A stretch of DNA of 64,000 nucleotides from Borrelia hermsii DAH. Its GTDB lineage: Bacteria > Spirochaetota > Spirochaetia > Borreliales > Borreliaceae. A program made the translations under genes and the position numbers. Shown piece after piece: positions 21,520-30,959 of the stretch (position 1 is its first letter; every line of letters starts with the position of its first letter). The DNA lies in assembly GCF_023035675.1 (NCBI RefSeq), contig NZ_CP073136.1, forward strand, positions 1-64,000, read 5' to 3'. The notes beneath the pieces were generated by a model. That model saw nothing but the letters and a program-made list of their open reading frames with translations, made no database searches and was not told where the DNA came from.

Positions 21520-22552
21520 CCTGTTCACTACCTAAATCATTATGATTATTTTTATTCAAATTTAAATGACAATATGCAAAATCAGTAGCCTTGCGCCCTC
21601 TGCTAGTCCTCTCAATTAGACCCTTTAGAATAAGATAAGGTTCATAAAAATCCTCAAGAGAATCTGCTGTCTCACCAACAGAAATTGCTAAAGTTTCAAC
21701 ACCAACAGGTCCACCTTTAAATTTCAGTATTAAACTCCTTAAAATATTTCTATCTTGTTCATCAAGTCCTTCATGATCAATTTTTAACATTTCAAGTCCA
21801 TCACTCACAATATTCTCTGTAATCAAATCATAACCACCAACTTGTGCAAAATCTCTCATCCGTCTTAAAAGCCTATTTGCTACACGAGGAGTTCCTCTTG
21901 AGCTTTTTGCAAGAAGCCAGGCAGCTTTATCCTCAAATTTAACATTTAAAATAATAGAATTTCTCTGTATTATCTTCACAAGTTCATCTTCACTATAAAG
22001 CTCAAATCTAGATACAATCCCAAATCTAGCATAAAGTGGTGATGCCACTTTTCCAGGCTTTGTAGTAGCACCAATTAAAGTGAATTTAGGAATTGACATT
22101 CTTACAGTCCTTGCAGCAGGACCTTGTCCAATTATCCAGTCTATCTTATAATCTTCCATTGCAATATAAAGCATCTCTTCTATTACAGGCTTAAGCCTGT
22201 GCATCTCATCAATAAATAAAATACTCTTATCATCAAGAGTCGTTAAAATGCCAACAATATCCTTTGGCTTATCGAGAGCTGGAGCTGAAGTCACCTTAAT
22301 TGTAGTATTCATTTCAACAGCAATAATACTAGCCAGAGTAGTCTTCCCAAGCCCTGGGGGACCACTTAAAAAAACATGATCAAGTGCTTCATTTCTATCT
22401 CTAGATGCCTTTATAAAAACACTTAAATTTTCCTTAATGTGAGATTGTCCTGCAAAATCTCTAAGGAATTTTGGTCTAAGTTCACTTTCATTCCTATCAT
22501 ACAGAAAATTTTTGTCAGAATTTAGAAGCTTAGAGCCCTCTTCTAAATTCAT
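21494..22552 (-). CDS. ruvB: Holliday junction branch-migration ATPase RuvB
   Basis: The 352-residue AAA+ motor drives Holliday junction migration with RuvA. Walker A is GPPGLGKT (64-71), Walker B is LFIDEMHRL, and the arginine-finger region (IGATTKPG, then [19 protein letters not shown]) and winged-helix end are intact. AGGGGG lies just before ATG 22552. The C-terminus has a short Asn/Gly-rich tail beyond the usual length. Confidence 0.95.
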
Positions 22553-22603
22553 CTAATCCCCCTATCTTTAATAAACACTGCTATAGCCTCTAAAAACCAA
22601 AAT

Positions 22604-23194
22604 CTAACCTGAAAGCCTTTTTAAAGTTTCTCTAAATAAAAACTGTTCTTGTTCAACTTCTCTTAACATTAAAAATTCATCAATAAGCATAATTTCCTTA
22701 ATAGCAGCTACAACCAATTTTCTATCAAAACCCATATTAACAATTGACTGTTCAAGATCTTTAAATTTAAATACACTTGAGGTCAACTCATCAGCTTTAA
22801 CAAGTTTTCCTCTAAGTTTTAAAAATATTTTGCCTGCTACTTTATTTCCAATGCCTTTGACCGTAGAAATACGCTTAACGTCTTCCCTTTCAATTGCATC
22901 TCTAAATTCATCATATTTCATTCCAGATAGCATCCTTAGAGCCGCTCTTGGTCCTATTCCATCAACACTAATAAGTTCTTCAAAAACTTCTCTCTCTGAT
23001 ACATTTAAAAACCCAAAAAGTTTAATTTCATCTTCTCGAAGATGAAGATAAGTTAATATTTCAACATCTTCCAGCAACCTCAATTCTGCATTACAAAAAG
23101 AACTAACCAAAACCTCAAATTCAAAGGGAAGTGCTACAATTACAATACTAGATTCTCTTTTCTCTATAATTTTACCATAAATTTTATTGATCAT
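22604..23194 (-). CDS. ruvA: Holliday junction DNA-binding protein RuvA
   Basis: The 196-residue RuvA binds the four-way junction. It has the N-terminal OB domain and two helix-hairpin-helix motifs (VDGIGPRAALRML and VKGIGNKVAGKI), then a C-terminal RuvB-contact domain. The start ATG 23194 has no Shine-Dalgarno sequence; a TATAAT box on the same strand (23203-23208) ends only 8 bases before it, so the mRNA may be leaderless. Confidence 0.94.
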   Translation of the reverse strand: MINKIYGKIIEKRESSIVIVALPFEFEVLVSSFCNAELRLLEDVEILTYLHLREDEIKLFGFLNVSEREVFEELISVDGIGPRAALRMLSGMKYDEFRDAIEREDVKRISTVKGIGNKVAGKIFLKLRGKLVKADELTSSVFKFKDLEQSIVNMGFDRKLVVAAIKEIMLIDEFLMLREVEQEQFLFRETLKRLSG

Positions 23195-23361
23195 AGAATT
23201 AAATTATAATACATAAAAATTAAGGCTTGCCCTATTTCTACCAATAAAAATAAGGTATAAAGTAACTAATAATAAATAAATTTAGGATCAAAGATCTAAA
23301 CTAATTGCTGCAATAATTTAATTTTATTCTCAAAATAACTTGAAAAAAATCTAAAAACATT
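23195..23361. other. Gap between ruvA and the ruvC remnant
   Basis: These 167 bases hold no ORF. The part next to ruvA contains the TATAAT box (23203-23208, minus strand) that could drive ruvA and ruvB. I see nothing else of note in the rest. Confidence 0.45.
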
Positions 23362-23776
23362 CTATGGTTGATGATTACCATAATAAATTACAAGCCCCAG
23401 TGCATCACTACTATGATCACTAGTAAAAATAAAATCAGCTCTTATTCCAAGTAAAACACGAATAACGTATTTTACTTGTACTTTTTCAATCCTACCAAAT
23501 CCAGAAATTGAATTCTTGACTTGTGGTAGAGTATATTCATAAAAATATTCTTATTCTTAGCAAAAGAAATATCTTCAATGCCTGCAACATCAGGTTTAAA
23601 CTTATCAATAATAAGAACAATCTCATCAAAAATTAATTCTGACCTATCTCTCAAAAACATAAAAGGATCAATTATGACAGTTCCATCTTGAACATACATG
23701 TACCTACTCTTTAATATCTAAAATTCCCTCATCCAACATTTGCAAGACCAGGATCAATATCTAATATTCTTCTCAT
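23362..23776 (-). pseudogene. ruvC: Decayed ruvC (Holliday junction resolvase)
   Basis: Read across frames this is a whole ruvC. It starts MRRILDIDPGLANVG, then an extra base turns the Trp codon into TGA (23731-23729); removing it restores WGILDIKE. A second shift near 23706-23712 leads into RYMYVQDGTV and the frame 23699-23472 with KPDVAGIEDISFAKN. A third lesion is an internal deletion of roughly 55-60 bases after SFAKNKN, with a frame change. The end reads EYTLPQVKNSISGFGR, VIRVLLG, TSDHSSDALG and stops at TAG 23364-23362. All four catalytic acids of RuvC (DIDPG, IEDI, and both Asp of SDHSSD) survive, so decay looks recent. It lies between yebC and ruvA, the usual yebC-ruvC-ruvA-ruvB order. 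Confidence 0.88.
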
Positions 23777-23806
23777 GCTCAATTTTAGAAAAACCTCCAT
23801 AGCAAA

Positions 23807-24538
23807 CTAATCAATCTCATCAATAATTTCTAAATTATGCACAACTTCTTGAACATCATCAAAATCTTCTAATTTTTCAATAAGAGAAAGAACTTTATCT
23901 ATTTGTTCCTTATTTAAAGAAATCTTATTTTCAGGAAGAAGAGCAATCTCTGCAATATCTTCCTCAAACTTAGTTCTTAAAACAGACGAAATAGCTTCAA
24001 AAGTTTCAGCACTTGTTATAACCTCTATCTGAGAACCTTCACTATAAATATCTTCTGCACCTGCTTCTAATGCAAGCTCCATTATTTCATCTTCAGGATA
24101 TTTATCTAAACTATACGAAATTAATCCTTTTTTGTGAAACATATAAGATACAGAACCTGGAGCTCCAAGAGAAGCACCATTCTTTGAGAGGACACTGCGT
24201 ACCTCACTTGCCGTTCTATTTTTATTATCAGTTAAGCACTTAATTATCAAAGCTACACCATGGAGCGCATAAGCCTCATAAGTAAGCTCAAAATATTCAG
24301 CACCTGTATTATCTCCAATGCCCTTTTTTATTGCCTTTTCAATATTATCTTTAGGCATATTAGAAACTCTAGCTTTATTAATAGCAAGTCGTAACCTAGG
24401 ATTAGAATCAATATCACCTCCACCCATCTTGGCAGCAATGCTTATCTCACGAATTAATTTAGTAAAAATCTTATTTCTCTTAGCATCAAGAGCACCTTTT
24501 TTTCTCTTGATAGTTGACCATTTACTATGACCAGACAT
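23807..24538 (-). CDS. yebC: YebC/PmpR family protein
   Basis: The 243-residue protein begins with the family signature SGHSKWSTIKRKKGA and continues with MGGGDIDSNPRLR and MPKDNIEKAIKKG. Bacterial family members act as transcription regulators or help translation of proline runs; the role in this organism is not shown by sequence. GGAGG lies in the end of folD just before its ATG, and the folD stop is the base before the start. Confidence 0.92.
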   Translation of the reverse strand: MSGHSKWSTIKRKKGALDAKRNKIFTKLIREISIAAKMGGGDIDSNPRLRLAINKARVSNMPKDNIEKAIKKGIGDNTGAEYFELTYEAYALHGVALIIKCLTDNKNRTASEVRSVLSKNGASLGAPGSVSYMFHKKGLISYSLDKYPEDEIMELALEAGAEDIYSEGSQIEVITSAETFEAISSVLRTKFEEDIAEIALLPENKISLNKEQIDKVLSLIEKLEDFDDVQEVVHNLEIIDEID

Positions 24539-25444
24539 TCAAACCTCCACCAACTTTACTAACTTTTCTAAGACATCAAACTTATTATGTCTAATTAGAT
24601 GCGCCTTAATTGTATTAAACATCAACATAAGAACTGTAACAGGACCAATTCCACCTACTACAGGAGTAATAAATTTAACATTTTCTTTAATTGATTCAAA
24701 ATCAACATCTCCTACAAGAACATCATTACCATCAACATCTACCCTAGAAATACCAATATCAATAACATAAGGATGCCCAACAATCATGCTAGCATCTATT
24801 AATTTAGGTTTTCCAACAGCAGAAATAATAATATCTGCTTGTTTTACATAAAGATCTAAATTAATACTTTTACTATGACAAGTAATCACAGTTGCATCAT
24901 AGGGCTTACAAGAAAGCAAGATAGAAAGAGGCCTCCCAACAAGAGAACTTCTTCCAACCACAACAACAGTCTTACCAGAGATTTTTATTCCCTTATCAAA
25001 TAAAACCTTCAAAACAGCAAGGGCTGTACAAGGAATAAATCCTTTCCTATCACCTAAAATCAACTTACCCAAATTAATAGCAGAAAGTCCATCTACATCC
25101 TTTGTACTTACTATACTGTTTAAAACCATATTTACATCTATTTCATTAGAAAGAGGTAATTGAACGATAATTCCATCAGTATCTTCATTTACATTTTCAG
25201 ACTCAATCAATTGCAAAATATTATCTTGTCCTGAATGCTCAGCTAACTTAATAACATAAAAATTAATACCAATTTCTCTAGATACTCTTTCTTTAACAGC
25301 AACATAAAGTTTACTTGCAGGGTTATCATTTGCTAAAATAACTTTTAAAGAAATTTTATTTCCTAAATCATGATGTATTAAAAACTCTTTCAATAACAAA
25401 TAATATTGATTTGCAAAAAGTTTACCATCAAAAACATTGTTCAA
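24539..25444 (-). CDS. folD: Methylenetetrahydrofolate dehydrogenase/cyclohydrolase
   Basis: The 301-residue bifunctional enzyme interconverts methylene-, methenyl- and formyl-tetrahydrofolate. It supplies the formyl donor used by fmt (also in this window). Conserved parts are PASKLYV, IVQLPLSN, KDVDGL, GRSSLVGRP and DVDFESI near the end. The start is TTG 25444, supported by GGAGGG 6 bases upstream; no in-frame ATG is near. Confidence 0.93.
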   Translation of the reverse strand: MNNVFDGKLFANQYYLLLKEFLIHHDLGNKISLKVILANDNPASKLYVAVKERVSREIGINFYVIKLAEHSGQDNILQLIESENVNEDTDGIIVQLPLSNEIDVNMVLNSIVSTKDVDGLSAINLGKLILGDRKGFIPCTALAVLKVLFDKGIKISGKTVVVVGRSSLVGRPLSILLSCKPYDATVITCHSKSINLDLYVKQADIIISAVGKPKLIDASMIVGHPYVIDIGISRVDVDGNDVLVGDVDFESIKENVKFITPVVGGIGPVTVLMLMFNTIKAHLIRHNKFDVLEKLVKLVEV

Positions 25445-25605
25445 CTTAAACCCTCCACCTATTTAGATCAAAACATCATACATTATACTATACTTGTATT
25501 ATAAGCATAAATAAAGATAGACTCACACAAAAATTTAATTGTAATAAAACCCGTTTTTCAATATAATAACTTTTAAATAAAGAGTTTCTTAAAATATGGA
25601 GAATA

Positions 25606-26241
25606 ATGAAAAAGAATCTTTTAATCGTACTCACCTTACTATTCTTGTTGCATACAAATGTGAAAAGAATTGAAGCATATTCAATTGATAGAAAGGGAAA
25701 TTCTGTTATGGAAGTAGACTTAAGCTTAGGAATCCCCCTTTTTTACAATGATTTATCAAGCGTCTCCTCTTCAAATCTATACCCGGGAGGAATTGGAGCA
25801 CTGAAATATAGATATCACATCCTAAGCAACTTAGCTATAGGTCTTGAGCTTAGATACCTGTTTAATTTTGACATCAATCATTCATTTAATTTATTAAATC
25901 CTGATTCTGGAATAGGTAAAACATTCAGTACAGTGCCTATCACATTCTTAACAACCTATGTATTTGACATAGGAGAGCTCCTTCAAATACCCATATTTTC
26001 AAATATAGGATTTTCTTTAAGCTCTTATGGGGATAAAAGTGACAGTATCTCAAATTTAAGAACTTTTGATACAATGCCTGTAATATCTATTGGTTCTGGA
26101 ATCTTATGGAATTTCAATTATCAATGGGCTTTAGGAATTACAACTGCATGGTGGACAATGTTTGAATTTGGCAATTCGGCTAAAACCGGACATTTTTTAC
26201 TAATATCACTCTCAGTAATAGTAAATATCAACAAATTGTAG
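25606..26241 (+). CDS. Putative outer-membrane beta-barrel protein
   Basis: The 211-residue protein has a signal peptide (residues 1-25) and a mature part of alternating hydrophobic strands with Gly/aromatic ends (DLSLGIPLFYNDL, LAIGLELRYLF, FSNIGFSLSSYG, LLISLSVIVNIN), the look of a small spirochaetal outer-membrane barrel. GGAGA precedes ATG 25606. It leads a two-gene unit with the BB_0028-type lipoprotein 6 bases downstream. It is the BB_0027 orthologue by position; no enzymatic motif is present. Confidence 0.7.
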   Translation: MKKNLLIVLTLLFLLHTNVKRIEAYSIDRKGNSVMEVDLSLGIPLFYNDLSSVSSSNLYPGGIGALKYRYHILSNLAIGLELRYLFNFDINHSFNLLNPDSGIGKTFSTVPITFLTTYVFDIGELLQIPIFSNIGFSLSSYGDKSDSISNLRTFDTMPVISIGSGILWNFNYQWALGITTAWWTMFEFGNSAKTGHFLLISLSVIVNINKL

Positions 26242-26247
26242 GTAAAT

Positions 26248-27279
26248 ATGAATAAAAAAGATTTTACAAAATTTATAATGATAATATTAACACTGTCAGT
26301 TTTATCATGTTCAAGTGAATCTATCTTTTCTCAGCTTAGCAAGTTGCAAAAAATAAATAGCAATAATAACATCTTAGACAGCTCAAGTCCAAGTGGCATC
26401 TCATTAGTCAATGATACCCTTTATATCGCAGCTATGCATTTATTTAAAAAAGAAAATGGAAATATTGAAAGAGTAAATTTTAGCAACTCTTATGAATTTG
26501 TAATTGACCTTGTCAATATATCAGGAAAAACATACTTATTAGTTCAAAACAAAAATGGACAACTAGAACTCTACTCTCTTGAGGGTAACAATTGGAAACT
26601 TCAATTTCAAAAGAATCTAATTCCAATTAAATTCTTAAAATCAATAGGTAAAAATAATATTGCTTCAGCTTATATTCTAGCATTAGGAGAAAATGGCAAT
26701 CAAATTATTCTAAATATAAATGGAAACGATCAAACTCCCAACGGCACAACCAATAATGATAAATTTTATCAAATATCAAATAACAATAATTTAATTACTG
26801 GAAGATTTGCAAAAATTTGGCAACTAAATGGTGGCGGAGTGATAAATGTCAACTCAACAAATGAAATAATGGCAATAATAGAAACAAGCATCCGAGGATT
26901 TCAAGAAACACTATTACTAACTGGAAGAGAGCATGATACACCGGATAACAAATTCAAAATATACTCAAGCAAAAATAACTACAAAGATCCAATATTCAAT
27001 CGCGATGGAATAGGAGAATTTATTGCATACTTTGCAAGAGAAGTTAATGGAACAATACTTATCGGAAGCAATAATGGATTTGTAGAACTTATAAAAGATA
27101 AAGATACATTTGCTCTGCAACCACCCTCACAATCTGTATTGCCAGGCTCTTACAATGGTTCACAATTAAGCAAAACAAGACTTAATGATATTATACCCAT
27201 ATCAAATGAAACAATTTATATACTAACCCAAGGAAAAGGATTATGGAAAATTGAAAATAAAAAACTAACTAAAGAATAA
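26248..27279 (+). CDS. Lipoprotein, BB_0028-type BAM complex component
   Basis: The 343-residue protein has a signal peptide ending in the lipobox VLSC, with the lipidated Cys at residue 21. The rest is rich in beta strands (repeated segments such as [20 protein letters not shown]-like and LWKIENKKL), compatible with a propeller-like fold. The orthologue BB_0028 has been reported as a BamA-associated lipoprotein in B. burgdorferi, which would place it on the periplasmic face of the outer membrane. It follows a barrel-like protein, the substrate class of BAM. Its last 15 bases overlap the convergent YaiI-type gene. Confidence 0.75.
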   Translation: MNKKDFTKFIMIILTLSVLSCSSESIFSQLSKLQKINSNNNILDSSSPSGISLVNDTLYIAAMHLFKKENGNIERVNFSNSYEFVIDLVNISGKTYLLVQNKNGQLELYSLEGNNWKLQFQKNLIPIKFLKSIGKNNIASAYILALGENGNQIILNINGNDQTPNGTTNNDKFYQISNNNNLITGRFAKIWQLNGGGVINVNSTNEIMAIIETSIRGFQETLLLTGREHDTPDNKFKIYSSKNNYKDPIFNRDGIGEFIAYFAREVNGTILIGSNNGFVELIKDKDTFALQPPSQSVLPGSYNGSQLSKTRLNDIIPISNETIYILTQGKGLWKIENKKLTKE

Positions 27280-27696
27280 ACGATGAAAATTCATTGCAAA
27301 ATTTGAATACCGAACTCTATTAACTTCCTCATGAAAGTATTTTTTAACTTTAATACCTAAATTAATATTTAACCTAGATCTAAAATACAAATAATTTATA
27401 TTATTTGTATCAAAAACTTGACCCTCATCATTCATAACTTTAATTTGCAAATCCAACAAGTTTTTAACAAATAATATGTCCCTGGTAACCACCATGCTAT
27501 TCTTATCAACTAATTCTAAAATAAAAGAATCAACATCACTTACAACTTTAACAGAAGTATTTTTTGACATCTTTAAACTTAAATGCCTATTTGCAACTAA
27601 AATAAGATCCGCATTTCTATTTAACACAAAATTTTGTAAAAATTTTATTATCTCTAAATTACAAGAATCAGCATCAACAAAAATTTTATTTAACAA
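27265..27696 (-). CDS. YaiI/YqxD family protein (UPF0178)
   Basis: The 143-residue protein matches UPF0178: VDADSCN (7-13) replaces the usual VDADACP, followed by VANR, then DADD-like SDVDSFI, VVTRDI and a conserved central pattern. The fold is PIN/NYN-like and a nuclease role has been suggested; it is unproven. The start is TTG 27696. It overlaps the upstream signal-peptidase-like gene by 11 bases and the convergent lipoprotein gene by 15. Confidence 0.75.
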   Translation of the reverse strand: MLNKIFVDADSCNLEIIKFLQNFVLNRNADLILVANRHLSLKMSKNTSVKVVSDVDSFILELVDKNSMVVTRDILFVKNLLDLQIKVMNDEGQVFDTNNINYLYFRSRLNINLGIKVKKYFHEEVNRVRYSNFAMNFHRLFFS

Positions 27697-28321
27697 TTTT
27701 ATAATCCATTATCCTTAATGCTAAGAAAGACAAAATACGGGATTGTTTAACAGGCCCAAATACTCTAGAATCATTTAAAATCTTTAAATTCTCATTTAAT
27801 AGAAAAAATTCATTTTTCTTTAAAACAAAACACTTAATTACTTCATTAAAGTTAAAAAAATCATTTAATCTATAACCACTCATCAAATTACCATTCAAAT
27901 AATAAGAATTATTAGCTTTTCTATGAATCAAGACATCAAAACCCTTCACATAAACTATATCTCCTTGAGTAGCAGCTATTCTTGCAATTTTATAACTTTT
28001 GGTATTAAAAATTTTGTTTAAAAAAAATGAATCCCTGAAAAAATTTAAAATAAAATTTCCCCTTAAACTTAAATCTTCATAAAGCACAATATCATCCACT
28101 TTCAAAGGAACAAAAAAAGATCTCATATATTTTGAAACAAAAATCAAACTATTATTCTTTGTTATTAAAGGCAACATTTCATCACCTTGAAAAGTAAAAA
28201 TTTGTAAAACAAATTTTGTAAAAACGTAATTTAATATCAAAAACAATAGAACAATCTTAGAAAGCTTTTGTCTTCTCTTTTTTCTTAAAAGTCTTTGTTC
28301 GAAAGTTAAATACGTTGCCAT
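27686..28321 (-). CDS. Signal peptidase I-like protein without the Ser-Lys dyad
   Basis: The 211-residue S26-fold protein has one membrane helix (about 22-41). The box around the nucleophile, normally SGSM, reads QGDEM (45-49) with Glu48 in the Ser position. The base Lys, normally in IKR-x-x-G-x-x-GD, is Ala113 in [10 protein letters not shown] (112-121). The later NDSRVFGPV still matches the DSR-x-x-G-x-V box. It is probably inactive as a protease (inference). The orthologue BB_0030 is annotated lepB-1. It follows the intact lepB by 2 bases. Confidence 0.8.
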   Translation of the reverse strand: MATYLTFEQRLLRKKRRQKLSKIVLLFLILNYVFTKFVLQIFTFQGDEMLPLITKNNSLIFVSKYMRSFFVPLKVDDIVLYEDLSLRGNFILNFFRDSFFLNKIFNTKSYKIARIAATQGDIVYVKGFDVLIHRKANNSYYLNGNLMSGYRLNDFFNFNEVIKCFVLKKNEFFLLNENLKILNDSRVFGPVKQSRILSFLALRIMDYKIVK

Positions 28322-28323
28322 AT

Positions 28324-29304
28324 TTAAATAAAACCTATTCTAGAAAAAGGGAAATACATAAAAAAAGCTTTACCAAGAATCTTATTTTTATCTATGACAC
28401 CAAAAAATCTACCATCATAAGAATTATCTCTATTATCCCCAACAGGCAATACATACCCATAAGGCACATATATCCCATAATCTCTCATTATTGCCTTCTC
28501 CATGTAATAATCAACATATGGCATGAAAGCCACCAAATAACGATACTCCAATCTTTCAACTTCAAATCTATCAACTTCCCTAACATTAAAAAATGAAAAA
28601 TCAGATATATTCTCTAGATTAACACTTAATTGATTTAATGCAATAAACATAGCAAGATTATCATAAACCTTATAATCCGAATCTTCTATGAGCTTCTTAA
28701 TACCAAAATTATATCCTAATGCAGCTTTATAAGAATTTTCTTCTGTAAAACTTTCTTCTCCTTCCTTTTTAACAAACACTGTTCCATTTCGAAATCTTAC
28801 AAGCTTACCATCGGCAAACAACGCTCTTTTGACAAGAAATCTAACACTAGGATTTCCATTTTCATCTCTATCAAGATCAATAAAACTGAAAGTCAACATA
28901 TAAAGCAATCTATGCAAAATATCAAAAAAAAGCCCTTTTGATTTATATTCAACATTTTCAAAAATCACAATCTCTGCTTCATCTGGTTCTTTTATTCCAT
29001 CTATTTTAAATACTCCCGGCAAAAGTTCAGGGCCATAAGAAAATTTATCCACAAATAACAAGTCCCCAATTTGAAGGGTATTTTCCATTGATCCTGATGG
29101 AATCCTATACGCTTGTAAAAAATACTGATTTATTCCCAAAACAAAAATTGAAGCACCCAAAAGTTCAAGTACAAAGTTAAGCATAAAGCCTCGCCTTTTA
29201 GCTTTAAGTTTATAAAAATACTTCCTTTTCTTCCTATAAGTTAAATATCTCTCAATAATCTCCACTAAAAAATTAGCAAACCTATCTAATCTTTCTAAAT
29301 ACAT
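28324..29304 (-). CDS. lepB: Signal peptidase I
   Basis: The 326-residue protease removes signal peptides at the periplasmic face of the inner membrane. A cytosolic basic N-terminus is followed by a helix (about 43-62), RIPSGSM with nucleophile Ser72, FLVKRALFADG with Lys159, and GDNRDNSYDGRFFGVI. All catalytic boxes are intact, in contrast to the LepB-like protein directly downstream. AGGA precedes ATG 29304. The insert between the boxes (100-150) is long for the family. Confidence 0.93.
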   Translation of the reverse strand: MYLERLDRFANFLVEIIERYLTYRKKRKYFYKLKAKRRGFMLNFVLELLGASIFVLGINQYFLQAYRIPSGSMENTLQIGDLLFVDKFSYGPELLPGVFKIDGIKEPDEAEIVIFENVEYKSKGLFFDILHRLLYMLTFSFIDLDRDENGNPSVRFLVKRALFADGKLVRFRNGTVFVKKEGEESFTEENSYKAALGYNFGIKKLIEDSDYKVYDNLAMFIALNQLSVNLENISDFSFFNVREVDRFEVERLEYRYLVAFMPYVDYYMEKAIMRDYGIYVPYGYVLPVGDNRDNSYDGRFFGVIDKNKILGKAFFMYFPFSRIGFI

Positions 29305-29408
29305 ATACTTATCCTCAAAACTAAATTATACATAAAATCAATAATTATCAATATCTTCATAACCACAAAGCCTTATTAAAAAATATAATTTTAAATCAAG
29401 CAAAACTT

Positions 29409-29434
29409 GTTTGTATTTTTTAATTAATACAAAC
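29409..29434. repeat. Inverted repeat in the lepB / PEGA-protein intergenic region
   Basis: A perfect 9-base stem GTTTGTATT with AATACAAAC, 8-base loop, extends by two more pairs (29407-29436). It lies 17 bases upstream of the -35 box of the plus-strand gene and about 105 bases from the lepB start. It could be an operator; there is no T-run, so a terminator is less likely. Confidence 0.5.
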
Positions 29435-29450
29435 AAAGGAATATGCAATA

Positions 29451-29479
29451 TTGAATTTCTTTTAATACTTTTTTATAAT
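29451..29479 (+). promoter_or_regulatory. Promoter of the PEGA/FGE-like gene
   Basis: TTGAAT (29451-29456), 17-base spacer, TATAAT (29474-29479). The start codon follows only 8 bases later, so the transcript would begin at or next to the ATG. Confidence 0.6.
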
Positions 29480-29487
29480 CACTATAT

Positions 29488-30957
29488 ATGCTCAAAGAGA
29501 ATGATGGTCTTGATATTAATGAGGAATCGCTTACAGTAAAATTAAAACCAATATTAGGAATAACTCCAAAGATTTACGTTTTATTTACAATAATTATCCT
29601 ACCCTTAATACTAGTATTTAGTTTAATCCTAAACGCCAAATTAAACAATCCTGGGGCATACTTAAAGGTAAAAACTAATATCAATAACGCACATGTCTAT
29701 ATAGACGAAAAATACATTGGAAGAACCCCATTTCAAAAATATGTAAATGCCACCAAAGGAACTTTAAAGATTCAAAGGTTCGGTTTTGAGACTTATGAAA
29801 AAAAAATTGACATACAAAATAGACTTTTCACAAGTTATAAATTCAATATTGATCTAAAACTAAGAGATCCTAGCAAGATCATTACACAAAGACAAAAAGA
29901 ACTCTCGGTTATGACAAAAATTAAAAATACTAGCGACAATATAAAACTAATTCCAGTATTTTCATTAATTGTAAACGACCTACAAAATAACCCAGAATAT
30001 ATAAAAAAATTCTTTAAAACTTCCATTCCATATATACATTCAAATACAATGTTCAAAGATTTTTTCATAGCATACAAAAATATCTACTCAACAAACAATA
30101 ACAGCAACAAAGAAATATGGGAATCTTTACAACAAAACTTTAATCTAGACAATAGATCAATAATTTGGTTTTTTGAAAATCTAGACAAAGAACAACAAAA
30201 ACAAATATCCAACGAAACATGGTTTAAGACACTAATAGAAAAATTAAAAAATGAAAATAAAATATTAAACTTTGAAAGTCAAACCATAGATTTGTATCTA
30301 AAGAATTTTAAAAAGATAACATCTCAAAATATTGAAAGTATTCAAAATTACAAATTATATTCACAAGATCTTACACTCAAGACTACATATAAGTTAAAAG
30401 AATTTTTAATCCAAAATAAAAATGTGACTAAAGCTGAATATCAAGACTTTTTAAATGAAAATCCAAAGTGGGCACTAAACAATAAAGATAATTTGATCAA
30501 AGAAGAACTCGTAGATGAAGGTTACCTTAAAACTTTTAAACAAATGTCTTCAAATGAAGATATTACACACATATCTTATCATGCAGCAATAGAATATGCT
30601 AAATGGTATTCTTCAAATTTACCTAAAGGATTTAAAGCAAGACTTCCTATATCTCAAGAATGGGAATTATATCAAAGAGAAGTACCAAAGGCCATAGAAA
30701 ATCTAAATATCAATGAAATATCTAAAAAAGTTGGATTTTGGAATCTAATGCAAAACCCAAGCTTCAATGAGTCCATATTATTTCAAGACGAAAACGATAT
30801 ATATTCTGCAAGCTCACACTTCAACTCACTAATCACTGAAATTAGAACATATAACTATAATAACAGCTCAAAACTTAAACCTTCAACTAAAGCTTCGTTC
30901 TTAAAATATTGGAGCTCTCCAAATATTGGATTTAGACTAGTTATTGAAAAGGAATAG
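29488..30957 (+). CDS. Membrane-anchored PEGA-domain protein with FGE-sulfatase-like C-terminus
   Basis: The 489-residue protein has one helix (about residues 29-51), then a PEGA domain (about 55-110; VKTNINNAHVYIDEKYIGRTPF), a Lys/Asn-rich helical middle, and a C-terminal part resembling the formylglycine-generating-enzyme fold: HAAIEYAKWYSSNLPKGFKARLPISQEWE is the usual A-x-x-YC-W ... RLPTEAEWE block, and the end SPNIGFRLV fits GFR. No catalytic cysteines remain, so a binding role outside the cell membrane is likelier than catalysis. The ATG 29488 has no Shine-Dalgarno sequence. It is the BB_0032 orthologue by position. Confidence 0.7.
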   Translation: MLKENDGLDINEESLTVKLKPILGITPKIYVLFTIIILPLILVFSLILNAKLNNPGAYLKVKTNINNAHVYIDEKYIGRTPFQKYVNATKGTLKIQRFGFETYEKKIDIQNRLFTSYKFNIDLKLRDPSKIITQRQKELSVMTKIKNTSDNIKLIPVFSLIVNDLQNNPEYIKKFFKTSIPYIHSNTMFKDFFIAYKNIYSTNNNSNKEIWESLQQNFNLDNRSIIWFFENLDKEQQKQISNETWFKTLIEKLKNENKILNFESQTIDLYLKNFKKITSQNIESIQNYKLYSQDLTLKTTYKLKEFLIQNKNVTKAEYQDFLNENPKWALNNKDNLIKEELVDEGYLKTFKQMSSNEDITHISYHAAIEYAKWYSSNLPKGFKARLPISQEWELYQREVPKAIENLNINEISKKVGFWNLMQNPSFNESILFQDENDIYSASSHFNSLITEIRTYNYNNSSKLKPSTKASFLKYWSSPNIGFRLVIEKE

Positions 30958-30959
30958 AT

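Noticed and set aside
23472..23699. Stand-alone 75-residue protein
   Set aside because: It is the middle fragment of the ruvC pseudogene, flanked by readable upstream and downstream parts in other frames.
23706..23731. Programmed frameshift or stop readthrough keeping ruvC active
   Set aside because: Three separate lesions, including an internal deletion, cannot be bypassed by one recoding event, and no slippery site is visible.
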